64,000 nt of DNA from Ulva prolifera (Eukaryota > Chlorophyta > Ulvophyceae > Ulvales > Ulvaceae), in NCBI GenBank assembly GCA_023078555.1, contig CM041197.1, positions 5,353,810 through 5,417,809 on the forward strand, in the 5' to 3' direction. A model generated the notes under the pieces. The model worked only from the letters and a program-made list of their open reading frames with translations, was not told the origin of the DNA and did not search any database. Position numbers and translations under genes: made by a program. Below are positions 24,866 to 36,882 of the stretch, piece after piece; positions within the stretch are counted from its first letter, which is position 1, and every line of letters begins with the position of its first letter.

Positions 24866-27767
24866 ATGAGCACACGCCCGACCTTGTGGTGCAGGCATAA
24901 GGATGCACTGAAGCAAATCAAGGAATCCAGCCCCAGGCAAAATACCAAAGCATGGAATCTCCTTGACTTGCAACAACAGAATGAAGAGAGTCTTTGTAAG
25001 AGTTCATCGGCATCAGATCTGTCTCAGCAAGGCCGCAGGAATGCAGACTGTCCCGTTTTTGTCATGCTCCCATTGGGCACCGTCCTTGGCATGAGGCATG
25101 ATGAAGTGTTCGTATGTGATGCTCAGAAAGGTCAAGAAGAGGCCTTAGCGTTGGCTTTGGACAAGCTCGCGTCGGCAAAGGTGAAGGTGTGAAACCCCCT
25201 GCTGTTGTTGTTTTTCAGGTCTCTCTCTGACCAGGACTTTTCCATGGTTCTCTCTAAAACCACCTGTTATCAGATATTATCAACTCACCACATGCAGATC
25301 GCTAATGATGGCGTTGTGCAGCCTGCCCAACACCAGGCCACATGTAGCACGTAGGCTAGCAGATCCAGTGGGTACCGTCGTATAGTTATCAGTAGTTAGT
25401 TTGCTCGACCGGACGAGGCAAGCACCAAGCATGCAAATCTGCATCGATGTTCACTTGACTTGTGCAACCGATTCAGTCTCGCATGCGTGTTGCAGGGAGT
25501 CATGGTGGACGTATGGTGGGGGATTGCAGAAAGAGATGCTCCTGGCGAATACGATTTCCGCGGCTACCGCACCCTGTTCAACCGGGTTCGGGAGGCAGGC
25601 CTAGAGGTCCAGGCAGTCATGTCATTCCACGCAGCGGGCACGAATGTCGGAGACACCTGCACGATATCCCTGCCGCAGTGGGTGCTTGCTGCTGGAGAGC
25701 ACGACCCCGACATATTCTACACGGACGCTGGCGACCCAGCTGCAGGCACTCCCGCGTATCGAAATCGAGAGTGCCTCAGTGCCGGATGCCTACAGGAGCC
25801 GGTGCTGTGCGGGCGCTCCCCGTTGCAGGTGCTACCCCGTGCCGACAATCTCTCACCGCTGCACGCTCACAATGTCATCACACTGTAAATCAATCGCCAC
25901 CTCACGCTATGTACCGCCCCAACGCAAGCCTGCTTCTTCAGCTGTGGCACCTCAGTGTAGCTGTCCGCATTCGTCAGGTGCTGCATGATTGGGTGTTCAA
26001 TGTGCCAGCTGGAAGGAAGTCGCGGAGAGTGCAGGCGTACACCGACTTCGTGTCTGCGTTCTTAGACTCGTTTGATGACATGGTGGGCGATGTCATCTCG
26101 GAAATCACACTCGGCTGCGGCCCGGCAGGGGAGCTCCGGTACCCTGCGTACCCAGAGGGCGACGGCCGGTGGCGCTTCCCGGGCACCGGCGCGTTCCAGT
26201 GCTACGACAAATACATGCTCGCGTCGCTGCGGCAGGCGGCCCTCGACCACGGCAAGCCCGCATGGTACGCACACCTCCGGCCACGTTGGTTGCTCTGTTG
26301 CTGCGATCGGTGTGCTCCTGAACGGTTGCCCAAGCTCCACATTGGGTCTACCCACCTGCTGTTTTCGTTGCGCCAATGCATGGCGTGTATGGCTTCCTGA
26401 CACGTACAGAATCTGATGCGGGAGTGCAGGGGGGAGTGGGGTCCGCACGACGCGCCGCGCTACAACGACCGCCACTGGGACACCGTCTTTTTCAACAACA
26501 ACGGCCGCTGGCGGGAGCCGTACGGCGAGTTTTTCCTTGCGTGGTACTCGCAGCTGCTGATCGACCACGCCGACGCGATCCTGTCAAGCGTCGGCCCGAT
26601 GATCCGCCGCCGCTGCACCGGCATCGTCCTTGACTCCGTCGACTCGGTGCGGACCCCATACGCCAGACCCCGCACCTGCCCTGCCCCTCCGGCGTTCCCC
26701 GCTGCTGCGCCCCGGCATCATGTGCAGTGTGCAGACGGTGTGTGCAAGGTTGCTATGACGAGGGGCGATAATGTCTATTTTTTTTTCCTTCGAGATGTGC
26801 CTGCACTAATGCGGCCACTGTGATCGGCACCCTGGGCGGCGACACCGTTCCTGCCATCCTGCGAGCTTATGGAACGGCCGACTGTTTGGAGACGCGCGCC
26901 ACATGCATCCCCCACGTGTGCTGAGAGGTGGATGTGCGGTCCAGGCGGTGGCGGAGGGCGCGCAGGCACCCGGCGGCGCCGGCGAGGAGCGGCTGTACCG
27001 CTTTGCCCCACGGCACGCCAAGGTCAAGCTCGGCATCAAGCTCGCAGGCGTGCACTGGTGCAGCAAGAGCCTCGGGCACGCCGCGGAGAACACGGCGGGG
27101 TACTACCACACCGCGAAGCACAACGGCTACGCGCCGATCATGGCGATGCTGGCGCGGCACGGCGCGCACGCGAGCTTCACGTGTGTCGAGATGCGCGACT
27201 GCGAGCACCCGAACGAGGGCGCCTGCGGCCCGGAGGACCTCCTGGAGCTCGTGCTCGACACCGCGGCGCAGCACGGGGTGCCCGTCACCGGCGAGAACGC
27301 GCTGCAGCGGTGCGCCCCCGCCCCAGTTCTGTCTGCAGCGCCGCGTGACCGATCCGGTCTGCGGGGCACTGCCGACAGGCGTGCTGTTGAGGGTGACTTG
27401 ACGGGCTGCGGTGCCTGCATGCATTGATGCCGCGATGTCCTGTGCTGCTGTACCCTGGCCGATTTCTGCGTTCGAGCGCATTGTAGGAAATTGGCATGCA
27501 GCGCGCTCTGTTGTACACTACTTTGAATTGTGCTTTGACTCACGTTTCGCTGATTCCTGCTGGTGTGGCACGCTCTTGCTGACGCAGGCAGGCCCGTGTA
27601 GGTACGACAAGTACGCATTTGACCGCATGTACCAAAGCGCTGTGGGTGCGAGCGCTGCCAGGGGCAAACTAGCGCAGCTCACCTTCCTACGTATGGGAAA
27701 CCGCTTCCTGGACAACTGGGATGCGTTCAACGCATTCATGGCACGCATGCGCGGTGACGAGGCCTGA
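24866..27767 (+). CDS. BAM: Beta-amylase (EC 3.2.1.2)
   Basis: Glycoside hydrolase family 14; releases maltose from the non-reducing ends of starch glucans, in algae and plants usually in the plastid. Exons: 24866-25186, 25496-25828, 26035-26264, 26430 to about 26645, 26945-27309, 27602-27767. Junctions 1-3 and 5 are phase-checked; the fourth donor is the least sure. Landmarks in order: CPVFVMLPLGTV, GVMVDVWWGIAERD, the flexible loop FHAAGTNVGD (usually HQCGGNVGD), LPQWVL, GPAGELRYPAYP with the acid catalyst (soybean Glu186), WGPHDAPRYN, LGIKLAGVHWCSKS, and TGENALQRYD with the base catalyst (Glu380). Both catalytic Glu are present, so the enzyme should be active. The about 60 residues before CPVFVML are rich in Lys, Gln and Ser and may be a plastid transit peptide. 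The first in-frame ATG was taken. Confidence 0.93.
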
Positions 27768-29516
27768 GTATTCGTCAGGCAGGCGTGGTGTGTGACAGAG
27801 GCGGGAGTGGCATTTGCAGGGGGCGGGTGTGGTGCAGGGCTATTGTGCCCTGAACTGGGGAATCATGAGCGGAGATGACTTCTTGAATCAGGCATCGGCG
27901 CCGTTGGGTTGTGTGTGTATGTGTGCGAGTGTGTGCGTGTGTGAGGTCGCGGGTATGAGACATGTCGCCCCGTGGGTTTGGTTCAGTGACGCTCCGTTGC
28001 CAGGGCAACACTGTCGGGGGCAATGCTTGCGGTTATGTAGGGGGCCTCTCGGTCCGTGTGGCGCCTGGGGTAGCAATCTGGGCTGCACGGCGTGACTGTG
28101 CGTGCAGAGTGTCGCCCAGCTGGTAGCAGCCGCCTTAATTTCCCCTGTGCGCGGGCATGAATTTCCTGTGCGCGGGCTGTGCTCTGCTGCAGTCCTGGGC
28201 GTCGCGGGGTGGGACGGGCGGAAGGGTCGAGGTGTATCGACCATCTAGATGTTTGTGGAGAGACGGAGTGTGCATGTGAGGAATCGTTCGGCCTAAAGTT
28301 GCCATTGTGCCGGCAGCTACGTCAAGTGCGCCTACCCAGTAGAGTGTGCATCAATTTGCTCCACGAATGAGCCTGCTTGTTTTCATCAAGGTATGATGCA
28401 ACAGCTCGGGATAATTGTAAGCTCAGAGAGTACAGACAGCAGCCTTGGTGACTACAGAAAATTCCACCCAGGTTGTCCCATGTGTATTGTTGAGGTGTGC
28501 ATGTTGCTGTCCGTGTTCTCAGATTCACAGTTTGCCATCATTGTGAGTGTTGCAAATGAACCTCTGGTATGTCTAGGCAAGCACTGCCCTGGTCGATGCT
28601 GTTCACGTCGGGAGGTGGTCAGACGGTTCCATTCAAGGTTGTAACGAGTGTGAAACTGAAGTCGACTGTGCAGAGCCATTGGGTGTTGGCAGCAGGTGTG
28701 AACTAGAATGTGATGGCACGAGGTTGAGCTCTGGTGGACGGGATCAACGGCGGTGACAATGTAGTTCCGCTGGGTGGATGCTGCTGATGGGCTTGGTGAT
28801 CGCGAATTCGGAAAGTTGGTTTGTCTGCACGCGGAAAGAATCGGCGTTCCCATGTTCACAGCAAACCATCAAAAACGTACCTACTTCCGTCAGTGTCGTG
28901 TTGAAGCGCCGCGATGCATGTTTCCGCCTGTGCACCTTGTACTATCGGGTGGTGTCATGGTCAGGATGTTAAGGCGCACTGGCACTGCACCTGCGACACT
29001 TGCACGGCGGTGCTGCACCCAAGTAGTCCAAGCCTGGGAGTACTCGGACTCATACGAATTGGGACATGATCACCGTTCAGACATGATCACAAGCAAGAGC
29101 AGGACGGCTGCCTTTGATCGCCCTGCGCAGTTCAGTAGTCCCAGTAGCCCTGTCGCCCACTGCATCCTGCGCGGGCTTGCTGGCAGTGCGTTGCGGCGTA
29201 CGTTGTGGGTGCACTGTGACACATTCACGACAGCATTTACTTGCACTTGACATGATTGCGTGTTCTCGGCTACGATTGTCTTTGGCGTTTCAGAATCCGG
29301 GCAAGGCAGCATTTCCCGGACGATCCATCGGCCCGGGGCTGTGCACGGACTCCTACCGAACGGTAAAGTCCGCATCTTCCTCCAACCCTGAGAGCATGAT
29401 ACTCAACGCTCTGTCTACGAGTATGCGGATTTCGTGATGGCTCTTGAACATCAGAAGGGCATTGCCTGCAGAGGCTGCCTCACAATAGCAGTTTCAGGGG
29501 ACAGTCAAGGCGAAAC
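27768..29516. other. Intergenic, no gene recognised
   Basis: About 1.7 kb between two + strand genes. It starts with a GT-rich stretch (27.9-28.0 kb) that fits a 3' UTR of the beta-amylase gene. Nothing else is recognisable. Confidence 0.5.
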
Positions 29517-30039
29517 ATGAGCGAGGCTGTCCAAGCCACATCCTCAGGAGACGCGGGAACTGATCCAATTGTACAGTATATCGTCTTGCGCAGAGACTTG
29601 TGGGCAGAGCAAGGCTGGCCATTGGGCCCCCTCATCGCACAAGCATGCCACGCCAGCGTAGCCGCTCTGTGGCTGTCGAAGAACGACCCAGACTCGCAGC
29701 AGTATGTGTCAGAGGATCAACTTGACAGCATGCACAAGGTCTGACGCCGTCACTCGACTTTGAGCTCCGGCATTGGAATCCACAGGCCTGGACCTGCATC
29801 ATCAAGTGTACATCTCGACATCACTCTAGTCGCACGCTGTGCAGGTAGTACTGGAGTGCAAGGGAGAGACCCAGCTCCGGAATCTTGCCGCAAAGCTGAC
29901 GGATGCTGGCGTGCCGCATAAGATGTGGGTTGAGCAGCCTGAGGGCTACCCAACAGCCCTTGCCACGAAGCCATGCCGGAAGTCAACAGTAGCAAATTAT
30001 TTCAAGAAATTGAAGCTCTGCAAAGGGAACCTGTCATAG
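29517..30039 (+). CDS. PTRHD1: PTRHD1-type peptidyl-tRNA hydrolase (PTH2 superfamily)
   Basis: Two exons in phase, 29517-29738 and 29845-30039, encode 138 aa, the usual size of PTRHD1 proteins. After a 17-residue leader comes PIVQYIVLRRDLWAEQGWPL, then the PTH2 hallmark GPLIAQACHASVAALW, and in exon 2 VVLECKGETQLRNLAAKL followed by GVPHKMWVEQPEGYPTAL and TKPCRKS near the end. PTH2 enzymes release peptides from peptidyl-tRNA in the cytosol; whether PTRHD1 members do so is uncertain. The intron is 106 nt with donor AAG|GTCTGA and acceptor GTGCAG. The basic tail FKKLKLCKGNLS ends at TAG. Start: the only ATG before the conserved region. Confidence 0.92.
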
Positions 30040-31521
30040 AGTCAGATCGAAGCTGTGGCTTTCATGCTCCAGCTGTGCTTGCCTGCGCGAGAGGGCGCTG
30101 AGAATGATCTGAGGCAATGTCCGTCGGATAAAAATATGTTGCTGCGGACAGACCGTGACTAGGCCATGATGTTGATGACATCGAGCATGTTCCGGGGGTT
30201 GACATGCCACGGCACGGCATCTCCACGGCACATGGCGCATCGAGGCACAGCCATTGATAGGGAAGGTGCCTGCAGAGCACAGCAGTGATGCAGGCCTCTG
30301 ATACACGATTCCCATGGCAAAATGCCTACAAGGTGCTCCTTGTTGATGGATGCTAACCAACGAATTGCGGAACATAGCATCAGGGAGCAGCATTGCCTAC
30401 GCTTGCCAATGTACGCATGGACGTGACTATGCATTCAAGTTCCCCGAGGTCCCACACAATCATACCCACTGCACGAGCAGCAACACAGGCAGTGCGTGCT
30501 GATGTGCGCTTCCACTTTAGCCCTGCCGATGTACGTCTGCGCTCGCTGTGTTTCAAGAATACTACTGGTAGGGGGTAGCCCACTGCGCACTGTGCTTCAC
30601 AGCAGCGACGGGGCCTTGGAGTGAGTACATCTGGCTTCTCGCTCTCCAGTCCGACCGAATACCTCGGCCAACGCTTGACTGGCTCGGTGCCCATGCACTT
30701 GCATGTTACCGCTTAGCAACTGGGCTCTTAGTAGCCTGAGACACATGCTGAGGGGAAGCGATGGCGCCGGCACGACCACAAGTGGACGGGGCCAACAGCA
30801 TCATAGATGTACCATACCGACAGTGAATGGTGCATTGCAAGGATGGATGTCCTTCCAAGGCCTCTCGGATACTATGTTGACAGTACACTTGATTGAACCA
30901 AACGCACGTGTCATACTCAAACTTTCCACATTATGTCACACTCCAGGGATCAGTCGTAACTTTTAGGTCCCAGGCCCAGTCAGCACCCATGCAAAGTCGT
31001 GCCAAGTGTTGCATCGCCGTTTAGATTCACCAGAAGCCGGCCAGCGTGCTGTTGGATGGGGATCGTGGTTGGGGGACAGCCTGCTCTGGCTTAGCAGCTT
31101 GCGCTCCCAGATTCAGTGTCCTTCAGTGGTGGCGGTGCGACATCACTGCTCTGCACAACTGCATTCAATATTCATGCACCTGGTCGTGTTGTGAGATGCT
31201 CGTGTTCAGTGCTGAAACTTCCGCGGACAGACCTTGGGATGGAGGCGCAGTGGCCATTGGAGGTGTTGGTATGCATGGACATGAGCCACGTCGACGTGCC
31301 TGTTGCAAGCGTGCAGGTAGCGACGAGCCGCTATCTCGAGATAGTGCCAAACATGGCTGTCCATCCATCTGGTACAGGGGCCGGTGCATTAGTAGCAGCT
31401 CCGGTTACGTCTAGTCGACTTCGTTGCTGATGGTGCGCTTCGCCTATGTTAACCAGAGTGACCGTTTACCCCAGGCCCACGCTGTCAATTAACAGTCAAG
31501 GAGCGGGAAGCAGGCTATAAC
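30040..31521. other. Intergenic, no gene recognised
   Basis: About 1.5 kb. Likely holds the 3' UTR of the PTRHD1 gene and the upstream region of the PC4-repeat gene. No exon, repeat array or RNA gene was recognised. Confidence 0.5.
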
Positions 31522-33947
31522 ATGGTCCAGATGTGTGCGTCGATCGCGAAGGAGGCCGTGATCGGATACTTGGGCCTGCTTTTGAAAGGGTCCGACCTGG
31601 AGAGCACCACCGAGGAACTCCTGCATCGCAAGCTTTCAGATCATTTCCAGCAGGACATGAGGCCGTTCACCGCAGAAATACAGGCGTGCTCAATCTCCAT
31701 CTAGGTGTCTGGTTCCAAGCAGACGTCGCATGCGATGTGCCGATGTCTCTGGTGCAGGGCATTGCGTCTGTGCGTCGTGACACCGGCTTGGACACAGCCA
31801 CATGATGGTCCAACCCGTGAACTAAGTTTTCTGTAGGCTGCAATTGAAGACTTTGTGATCTCGTCTGCAAAGACTGTCGCTGGACAAGCCAGCAAACGCG
31901 GTAGACAGGATTGTGATTCCAAAGTAAGCGCAGCCAAATCAGCCAAGATAGGCGATGCTGCTGAAGCCACAAGAGAGTTTGTGCTTTCGGATGATGGGCT
32001 GATTCGCTGCAGCATCAAGGAGTTCAAGGGCAGAACGTATGTTGACATCCGGACGCACTACAAGGTACGTGGCCTGAACGCGATCATTGACTGTTCGCAT
32101 CAGCGCACACAGGATTGTAATCGACCTCTGATATGACGATGATGATGGATTCATGTGTTCTCGTTTCTGGAACATCCGCCTTGTGATGCTTCCCGCAATG
32201 CTGTGCAGTGGCGGAATGATCGATCACACCAACCTCGGCGAATTGTCGGTGTTTGCAGAAAGGGGACGAAATTCTCCCCACCAAAAAAGGATTGATGATG
32301 TCAGCTGAAGATTGGGGCACATTGGCATCGTCCATGCCGGGTTTGTGCACTGCCGTGGAGAACAAAGACTTGACACACACAGTTGCGCTTACGGCCAAGC
32401 GGAGAGTGACTGTCAGCGACTTCATCAAGGGCACAATCTCTGTGGACATCAGGGAGTACTATGGTCAAGACAGCGATCCTAAGCCTTCACCCAAAGGCGT
32501 GCTCCTCAGAGAGCCTGTGTTTAAGGTGCTTCCCAATACCGCTGGGTGCCTGGCTGCAGTGGAGAAAGATGGCATGTGGCTGCTACAGTCTTCACCATCG
32601 CACGTTTCAAGGCGACAACAGCACTGGATGATTCTGCTTTTGAAGCTGATGCCATTTTAGACAGTCGGCCCCTCTGCCACGTTCCGGCATTTACAATCAC
32701 AACTCTTGACGGCTGAAGCCGCATTCGTGCCTGCATGACTTAGGCAAGAACTGCTGATTATACTGTTGCGTGAGTTGATGAAGAGCAGCGAAATTAAGCG
32801 GGCGCAGAAGCAGGTCATGGTGCTCACATACTCGCTCATGTTGCCCTCTCGTGGTCGCCATTGAGCTCAGTTCTGTAGGGACTCACTGTGATGTGCAACA
32901 CAAGCACCATGTAGGTGCTCTGCGGGCACGTCGAGGCCATCACCGCCGCCCTGGCACAAGCCCCAGCTCCTGCTGTAGCCACTGAAAAGCCCCCTCCCGC
33001 AGCTGCAGCTGCGCCAGTGAAGACTGAGACGGCACCTGCCCCTGGCCCAACTGCAGCCAGTTCCACTGGAGGCGCAGACGTGCCTGGAGCATCTACAGTG
33101 ACAACAAAGTCTGGCGAGACGATGTGGTGGCTGGGAGGCAGCCTCGAGAGGAACGTGAAGCTGGCTGGGGTCAGCCACTTTCAAGGGAAGTGCACGGTGT
33201 CGGTGAGGGAGCACTACCAGAAGGACGGTGCTTGGATGCCGGGCAAGAAGGGGCTCAATCTCACGCCAGAGCAGTTTGGCACCCTCTGTAGCAATCAGCA
33301 GGTGTGACAACACCTGCTTCGGTCTGTGCCTGCCCCTACTCCTCAGGGGCACTGCATGAACTGCGCTCATGGTGGCCCACTGGCAATGCTGAATTGACAT
33401 GCCGGTCAAACAAGTACGCCCGGCCCAGGACCTGCACAGGCCAGGCGGCGTCAAGTGGCTTGGCTGGCGATTCACCTTCTGGAAACCTGTGCGTTGGTGC
33501 CTGTCTCCAGTTCTTTGGATGCGATATGCCACAAAATCGATATCACGTTGTCTGCGCTCTCATCGTCTCTGACAGTACGTCCAGCAACAGCTTCGCGGGC
33601 AACGGTGATGCCAGGTTGGGCAGTCTGCTTGAGTGAAGCTTACATCTCAGCCTCCCAGTCCTTCTGCCAGGGACGGCAATGGCAGACAGTGCCAAAAGCT
33701 TATGGTTTGTGTGCAGGGCATTTCCCAAGCAGTGGCCGCGAAGGACTTGACGATGCAGGTTGCGCTGTCTGACACACGCACTGTTGCCCTGAACGAGTTC
33801 AGGAGCAAGGTCTACGTTCATTTGCGCGAACGCTCCGGGGCAGGAGACCAACAAGACGCCTGCCGCGGGAAGGGCATCGGCCTGTCTGCAGATGAATGGG
33901 GGAAGTTGGCGGCTGTGCTGCCTGCAATTCAGGCCAGCCTGGATTGA
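31522..33947 (+). CDS. DEK_C plus four PC4 (SUB1) domains, putative transcription coactivator
   Basis: PC4 domains bind single-stranded DNA and act in transcription and repair in the nucleus. Five exons, each a whole number of codons: 31522-31683, 31837-32064, 32259-32558, 32915-33301, 33717-33947 (435 aa). Residues about 5-65 resemble the DEK_C helix bundle of plant KELP (EELLHRKLSDHFQ, AEIQ-AAIEDFV). PC4 unit 1 is at about 96-160 (FVLSDDGLIRCSIKEFKG, YVDIRTHYK, KKGLMMSAEDWGTL); unit 2 at about 170-228 (RRVTVSDFIKGTISVDIREY); then an Ala/Pro linker at about 238-285; unit 3 at about 293-357 (GKCTVSVREHYQKDG, KGLNLTPEQFGTL); unit 4 at about 367-433 (TVALNEFRSKVYVHLRE, GIGLSADEWGKL). Intron 1 appears to be a GC-AG intron (CAG|GCGTGC). 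A ruined copy of exons 4-5 is at 40.8-41.9 kb. One PC4 unit per protein is usual, so four is odd. Confidence 0.85.
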
Positions 33948-35560
33948 GAGCAGTCAGCGTTGCATATTGAGTAGATGTCTGTGTCAGTAGATGAATGTAT
34001 GCCATACTGTGGAGTTGGAGGCACTGCAGGAGCTGCGTGTGGCAGATGGCTACTCCAGTTCTGTTTGTACAGAGTAGGCCACGTCCATAGTTGTAGACAA
34101 ATCGCATGTACAGAGGATTGTGAAAATGCTAGAATGCTTGAGTGAAGCGCTACAATAGGTATCTGCTGTCAGATAGGATGCATCTGCTGTCAGATGGGTC
34201 GACTCGTGGCATTGCAAGGACACAGATGACTCTGAGATGAGGCAACTGTTCTGCGCGCGAAGCCAGTCAGCCACACATCTCAGCAATGTACAGAAGTGTG
34301 CCACCGAAAGTTAATTGGTAATCTACACTTGATGAAGGATGTCGTCAGTTCACTGGGGGCTGGGGGAGACCAATGGTGCCATGATGTCATCTCGTGCGGA
34401 ATCACCTGCCCCTCCTGTGTCTCATACCTCGTGTTGGCATCCCGGATTTCTGCTGCAAAACCCTCTAGCAACCCGAAACGACACCCTCTGCCCCGATGCG
34501 GCATACCACAAAGTTTCTGCTGGAACAATGGAAATCCTCTTGTCTCTGCAGTCCCAATGCCACTGTAGTTCAGAACACCAGCGACAAGGGCACCGGGTGG
34601 CCATGAGTCACTGCTAGACGCGGCGCCGGTCGCCCGGCACGCACCATGGTGCACTCTCTGCCACACCTGGTCCGCCGCCTTCACATACGCAGCATGCCTC
34701 CTTGCTCCACTGCAGGACATCGACCAATTTCATGCCACGATGTGCTGCCATGTAACGGAAACAAATACTTAAGCTCAGGCCAGCCCAGCGGTGGCGGGGG
34801 CTCATCGAGCGAATTCACGGGACTGCAGCCAGTGCTGTTGACAGGCAGGTGATGTGAGGGCTGCGGGAGACCCACGAGGATTTCACCACACGTGCAGCCT
34901 CCCCCACACAGCTCCCTGCGCAGCTCTCGGTTGCTGGCCAATCTGGCCTCGTGTGGGGGCTGCTGGTGCCGTCACCGCCCGGTGTTGGGACCTCGTGGCC
35001 ATCCGCCCGGCGTGGCGAGCCACTATGCAGCAGCCCTGCGAATTGAACTGGACAGATATCTGGTTGCATTGCATGCGCGGGCCCGTGATGGCCACGGCCG
35101 CATCGGGGTGCCAGGGCAGGTGTCTTAAGCACCACAGGCGAAGGAACGCTGTAGAGGTTCGAAGTCAAATACCAGCAGACGTGTCGGAATGCATGAGTAG
35201 CTACTGCGAATCAGCATGGATGAGTCATGCATGGCCGGGCAGGCAGCATGGCCAACACATGGTATGAGAAATCAGCGTACGGCATGTGCTTTCGCTCGAT
35301 CGGAGTGTATGTAGAGTCAGGTAAGTTGCTGGCCGGACGAGGCATCTGGGGGCCAGGGGAGGCAAAGGCGGGCCTGGGCGCAGGCATCACCCTTTCACTA
35401 GCCGTCCTCTTTGCCCCGGTTGAGAGTCGGCTCAAACACGCACTTGCTCTACTGCACGCGAGTGACTGGCTTGCACCTTGCACCGCACCAGCTTGGACAG
35501 CGCGGCGCAGTGCACAGGCGCTCGTGATGACTGGCCTTGTCGTCTGCACATCATGCACTT
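32800..35560. repeat. Segmental duplication, left copy (A)
   Basis: Direct copy of the block at 40780-43770. It starts just before PC4 exon 4 and runs past the PC4 stop, through non-coding DNA, to a glyoxalase exon fragment on the minus strand. By eye the match is patchy but clear: the Ala/Pro-rich exon, the end of PC4, a shared stretch at 34.5/42.3 kb (CCAGTGACAGCAGCACTGGG in B), GACCTCGTGGCCA at 35.0/43.2 kb, GAGTCATGCATGGCC at 35.2/43.4 kb, and the glyoxalase fragment. The stretch with the last glyoxalase exon is missing from this copy. Borders are approximate. Confidence 0.82.
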
Positions 35561-36882
35561 GTGCCGGCTCGCCGAGGCAGTGTGCCAACAGCCATTGCCT
35601 TGGCAGTTGGAAGCGGGTACCAACATAGTGCTAGACCGCATTTACATGAGTTGATGATCTCCTTGATTGTGCGATTTTACTTGCCTCCGCAGATACCAAC
35701 TGTGGAAACGCAAGGTCACGCCAACTGGCTGTGACCAACTACAAACAGTTGAGGGTATAATCTCGCTCTGGTTTAGCGTGCGGTCAAGCTCTGTGCTGTG
35801 CAATTAGCACCCCTACAGCAGTACTGGCGTTACATTCCCAAGCGGACGTGTGGGTGGTCTTGGGTGTCTCCGCCCGGATCATCGTGACAGACCCTGCGAT
35901 TAGCAGAGCGCTGGACGTCGGGCCGGTGTTCCTCGGTCAGTGACGACGCATTAACAGGCAGCGACCTGTGCGTTCATTCACACATGTAGACGCAGATTTG
36001 TGCTGCTTCGTGGCATCGCCGCTGCATCACGAGCACACTTCCACAGTGGCAATCGTTCGACCTGAGTCTGCTGACGGCCCTCTGTTATTGGAGAAGTACA
36101 TGCGAGCCTAAGGTGCGTTTACAACTGCTCCTCTGTTCCACGATCGGCGGTAATGTTCTGTGATAGCTTGCCAGGCTGAAGCTTGGCTTGGACTGGCGCT
36201 CGGATGTCTTTGCGTGTCCACGACGTCGTGATTTCATTGCCAATGTGACCCGTAATTCCACCTTTATGTTGACGGCATTATTGTATGTCCGATACACAAT
36301 CTCGGGCTTTGTGTCACGACAGAGTCAGCTGTACCTCCACGTCGCTGCTCAGAATCGGCGAACGCTGTCTGTCGGGAACGGATCTCTGGTTTTATTTGCG
36401 AAGAGTGTCTGCATAGATCTAGCAAATAGCCTATGCCCGGATCTAACGTGGTGATAATTTGACGCAACGGAGTTACAGAGAGACAGCACACACAAGTCCT
36501 TCCCAGCGAAGCAATCTCATGTACTGATGGACTGATTCAACTTTCGCGCCCTGCCGCTGATTCCATTGTTGACGATGCTGCTTACGAAACGTTTGGCTGC
36601 TCTCAAGTCAATGAGTGGATTTTTTGCTAGTTGGTTGCAACAGTGATGATGTTGCGTCTGCAACGTCACGAGAGTGCACGCGCCACCTCGCGGTGCTCAT
36701 AAGTTGTGATGTCCGTAGCATGTGAGCGATTCGTGATTGTCTGTAATCGTTTACAGGGGCAATAATAGTGATGTCATGACTGAGCCGCACTGAGCTGGGT
36801 TACAGCATAGCCATGCAGCAGGATGCCCTTGCAGTTTCTGACCTTGCAGTCTCTGTGATAGGTGCCATGTCTGCAGCTCTTC
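33948..36882. other. Intergenic: duplicated DNA, then unique DNA
   Basis: The first 1.6 kb belongs to duplication copy A and contains a glyoxalase pseudo-exon (35374-35451). From about 35.6 kb to the nuclease/kinase gene no coding exon was recognised. Confidence 0.5.
35374..35451 (-). pseudogene. Decayed glyoxalase I exon 6 (duplication copy A)
   Basis: Corresponds base for base in length (78 nt) to exon 6 of the working glyoxalase gene (43557-43634). Read on the minus strand after a kept GTGCAG acceptor, its first codon is TAG where the working gene has GAG. The Trp codon of the TYNWG motif is CGG, and the Tyr codon of EDGY is TAG. The donor has changed from CAG|GTCCGG to CAG|GCCCGC. The final coding exon, present in copy B, is absent from copy A, and exon 5 and earlier exons lie outside the duplicated block. 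It cannot encode a working enzyme. Confidence 0.88.
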
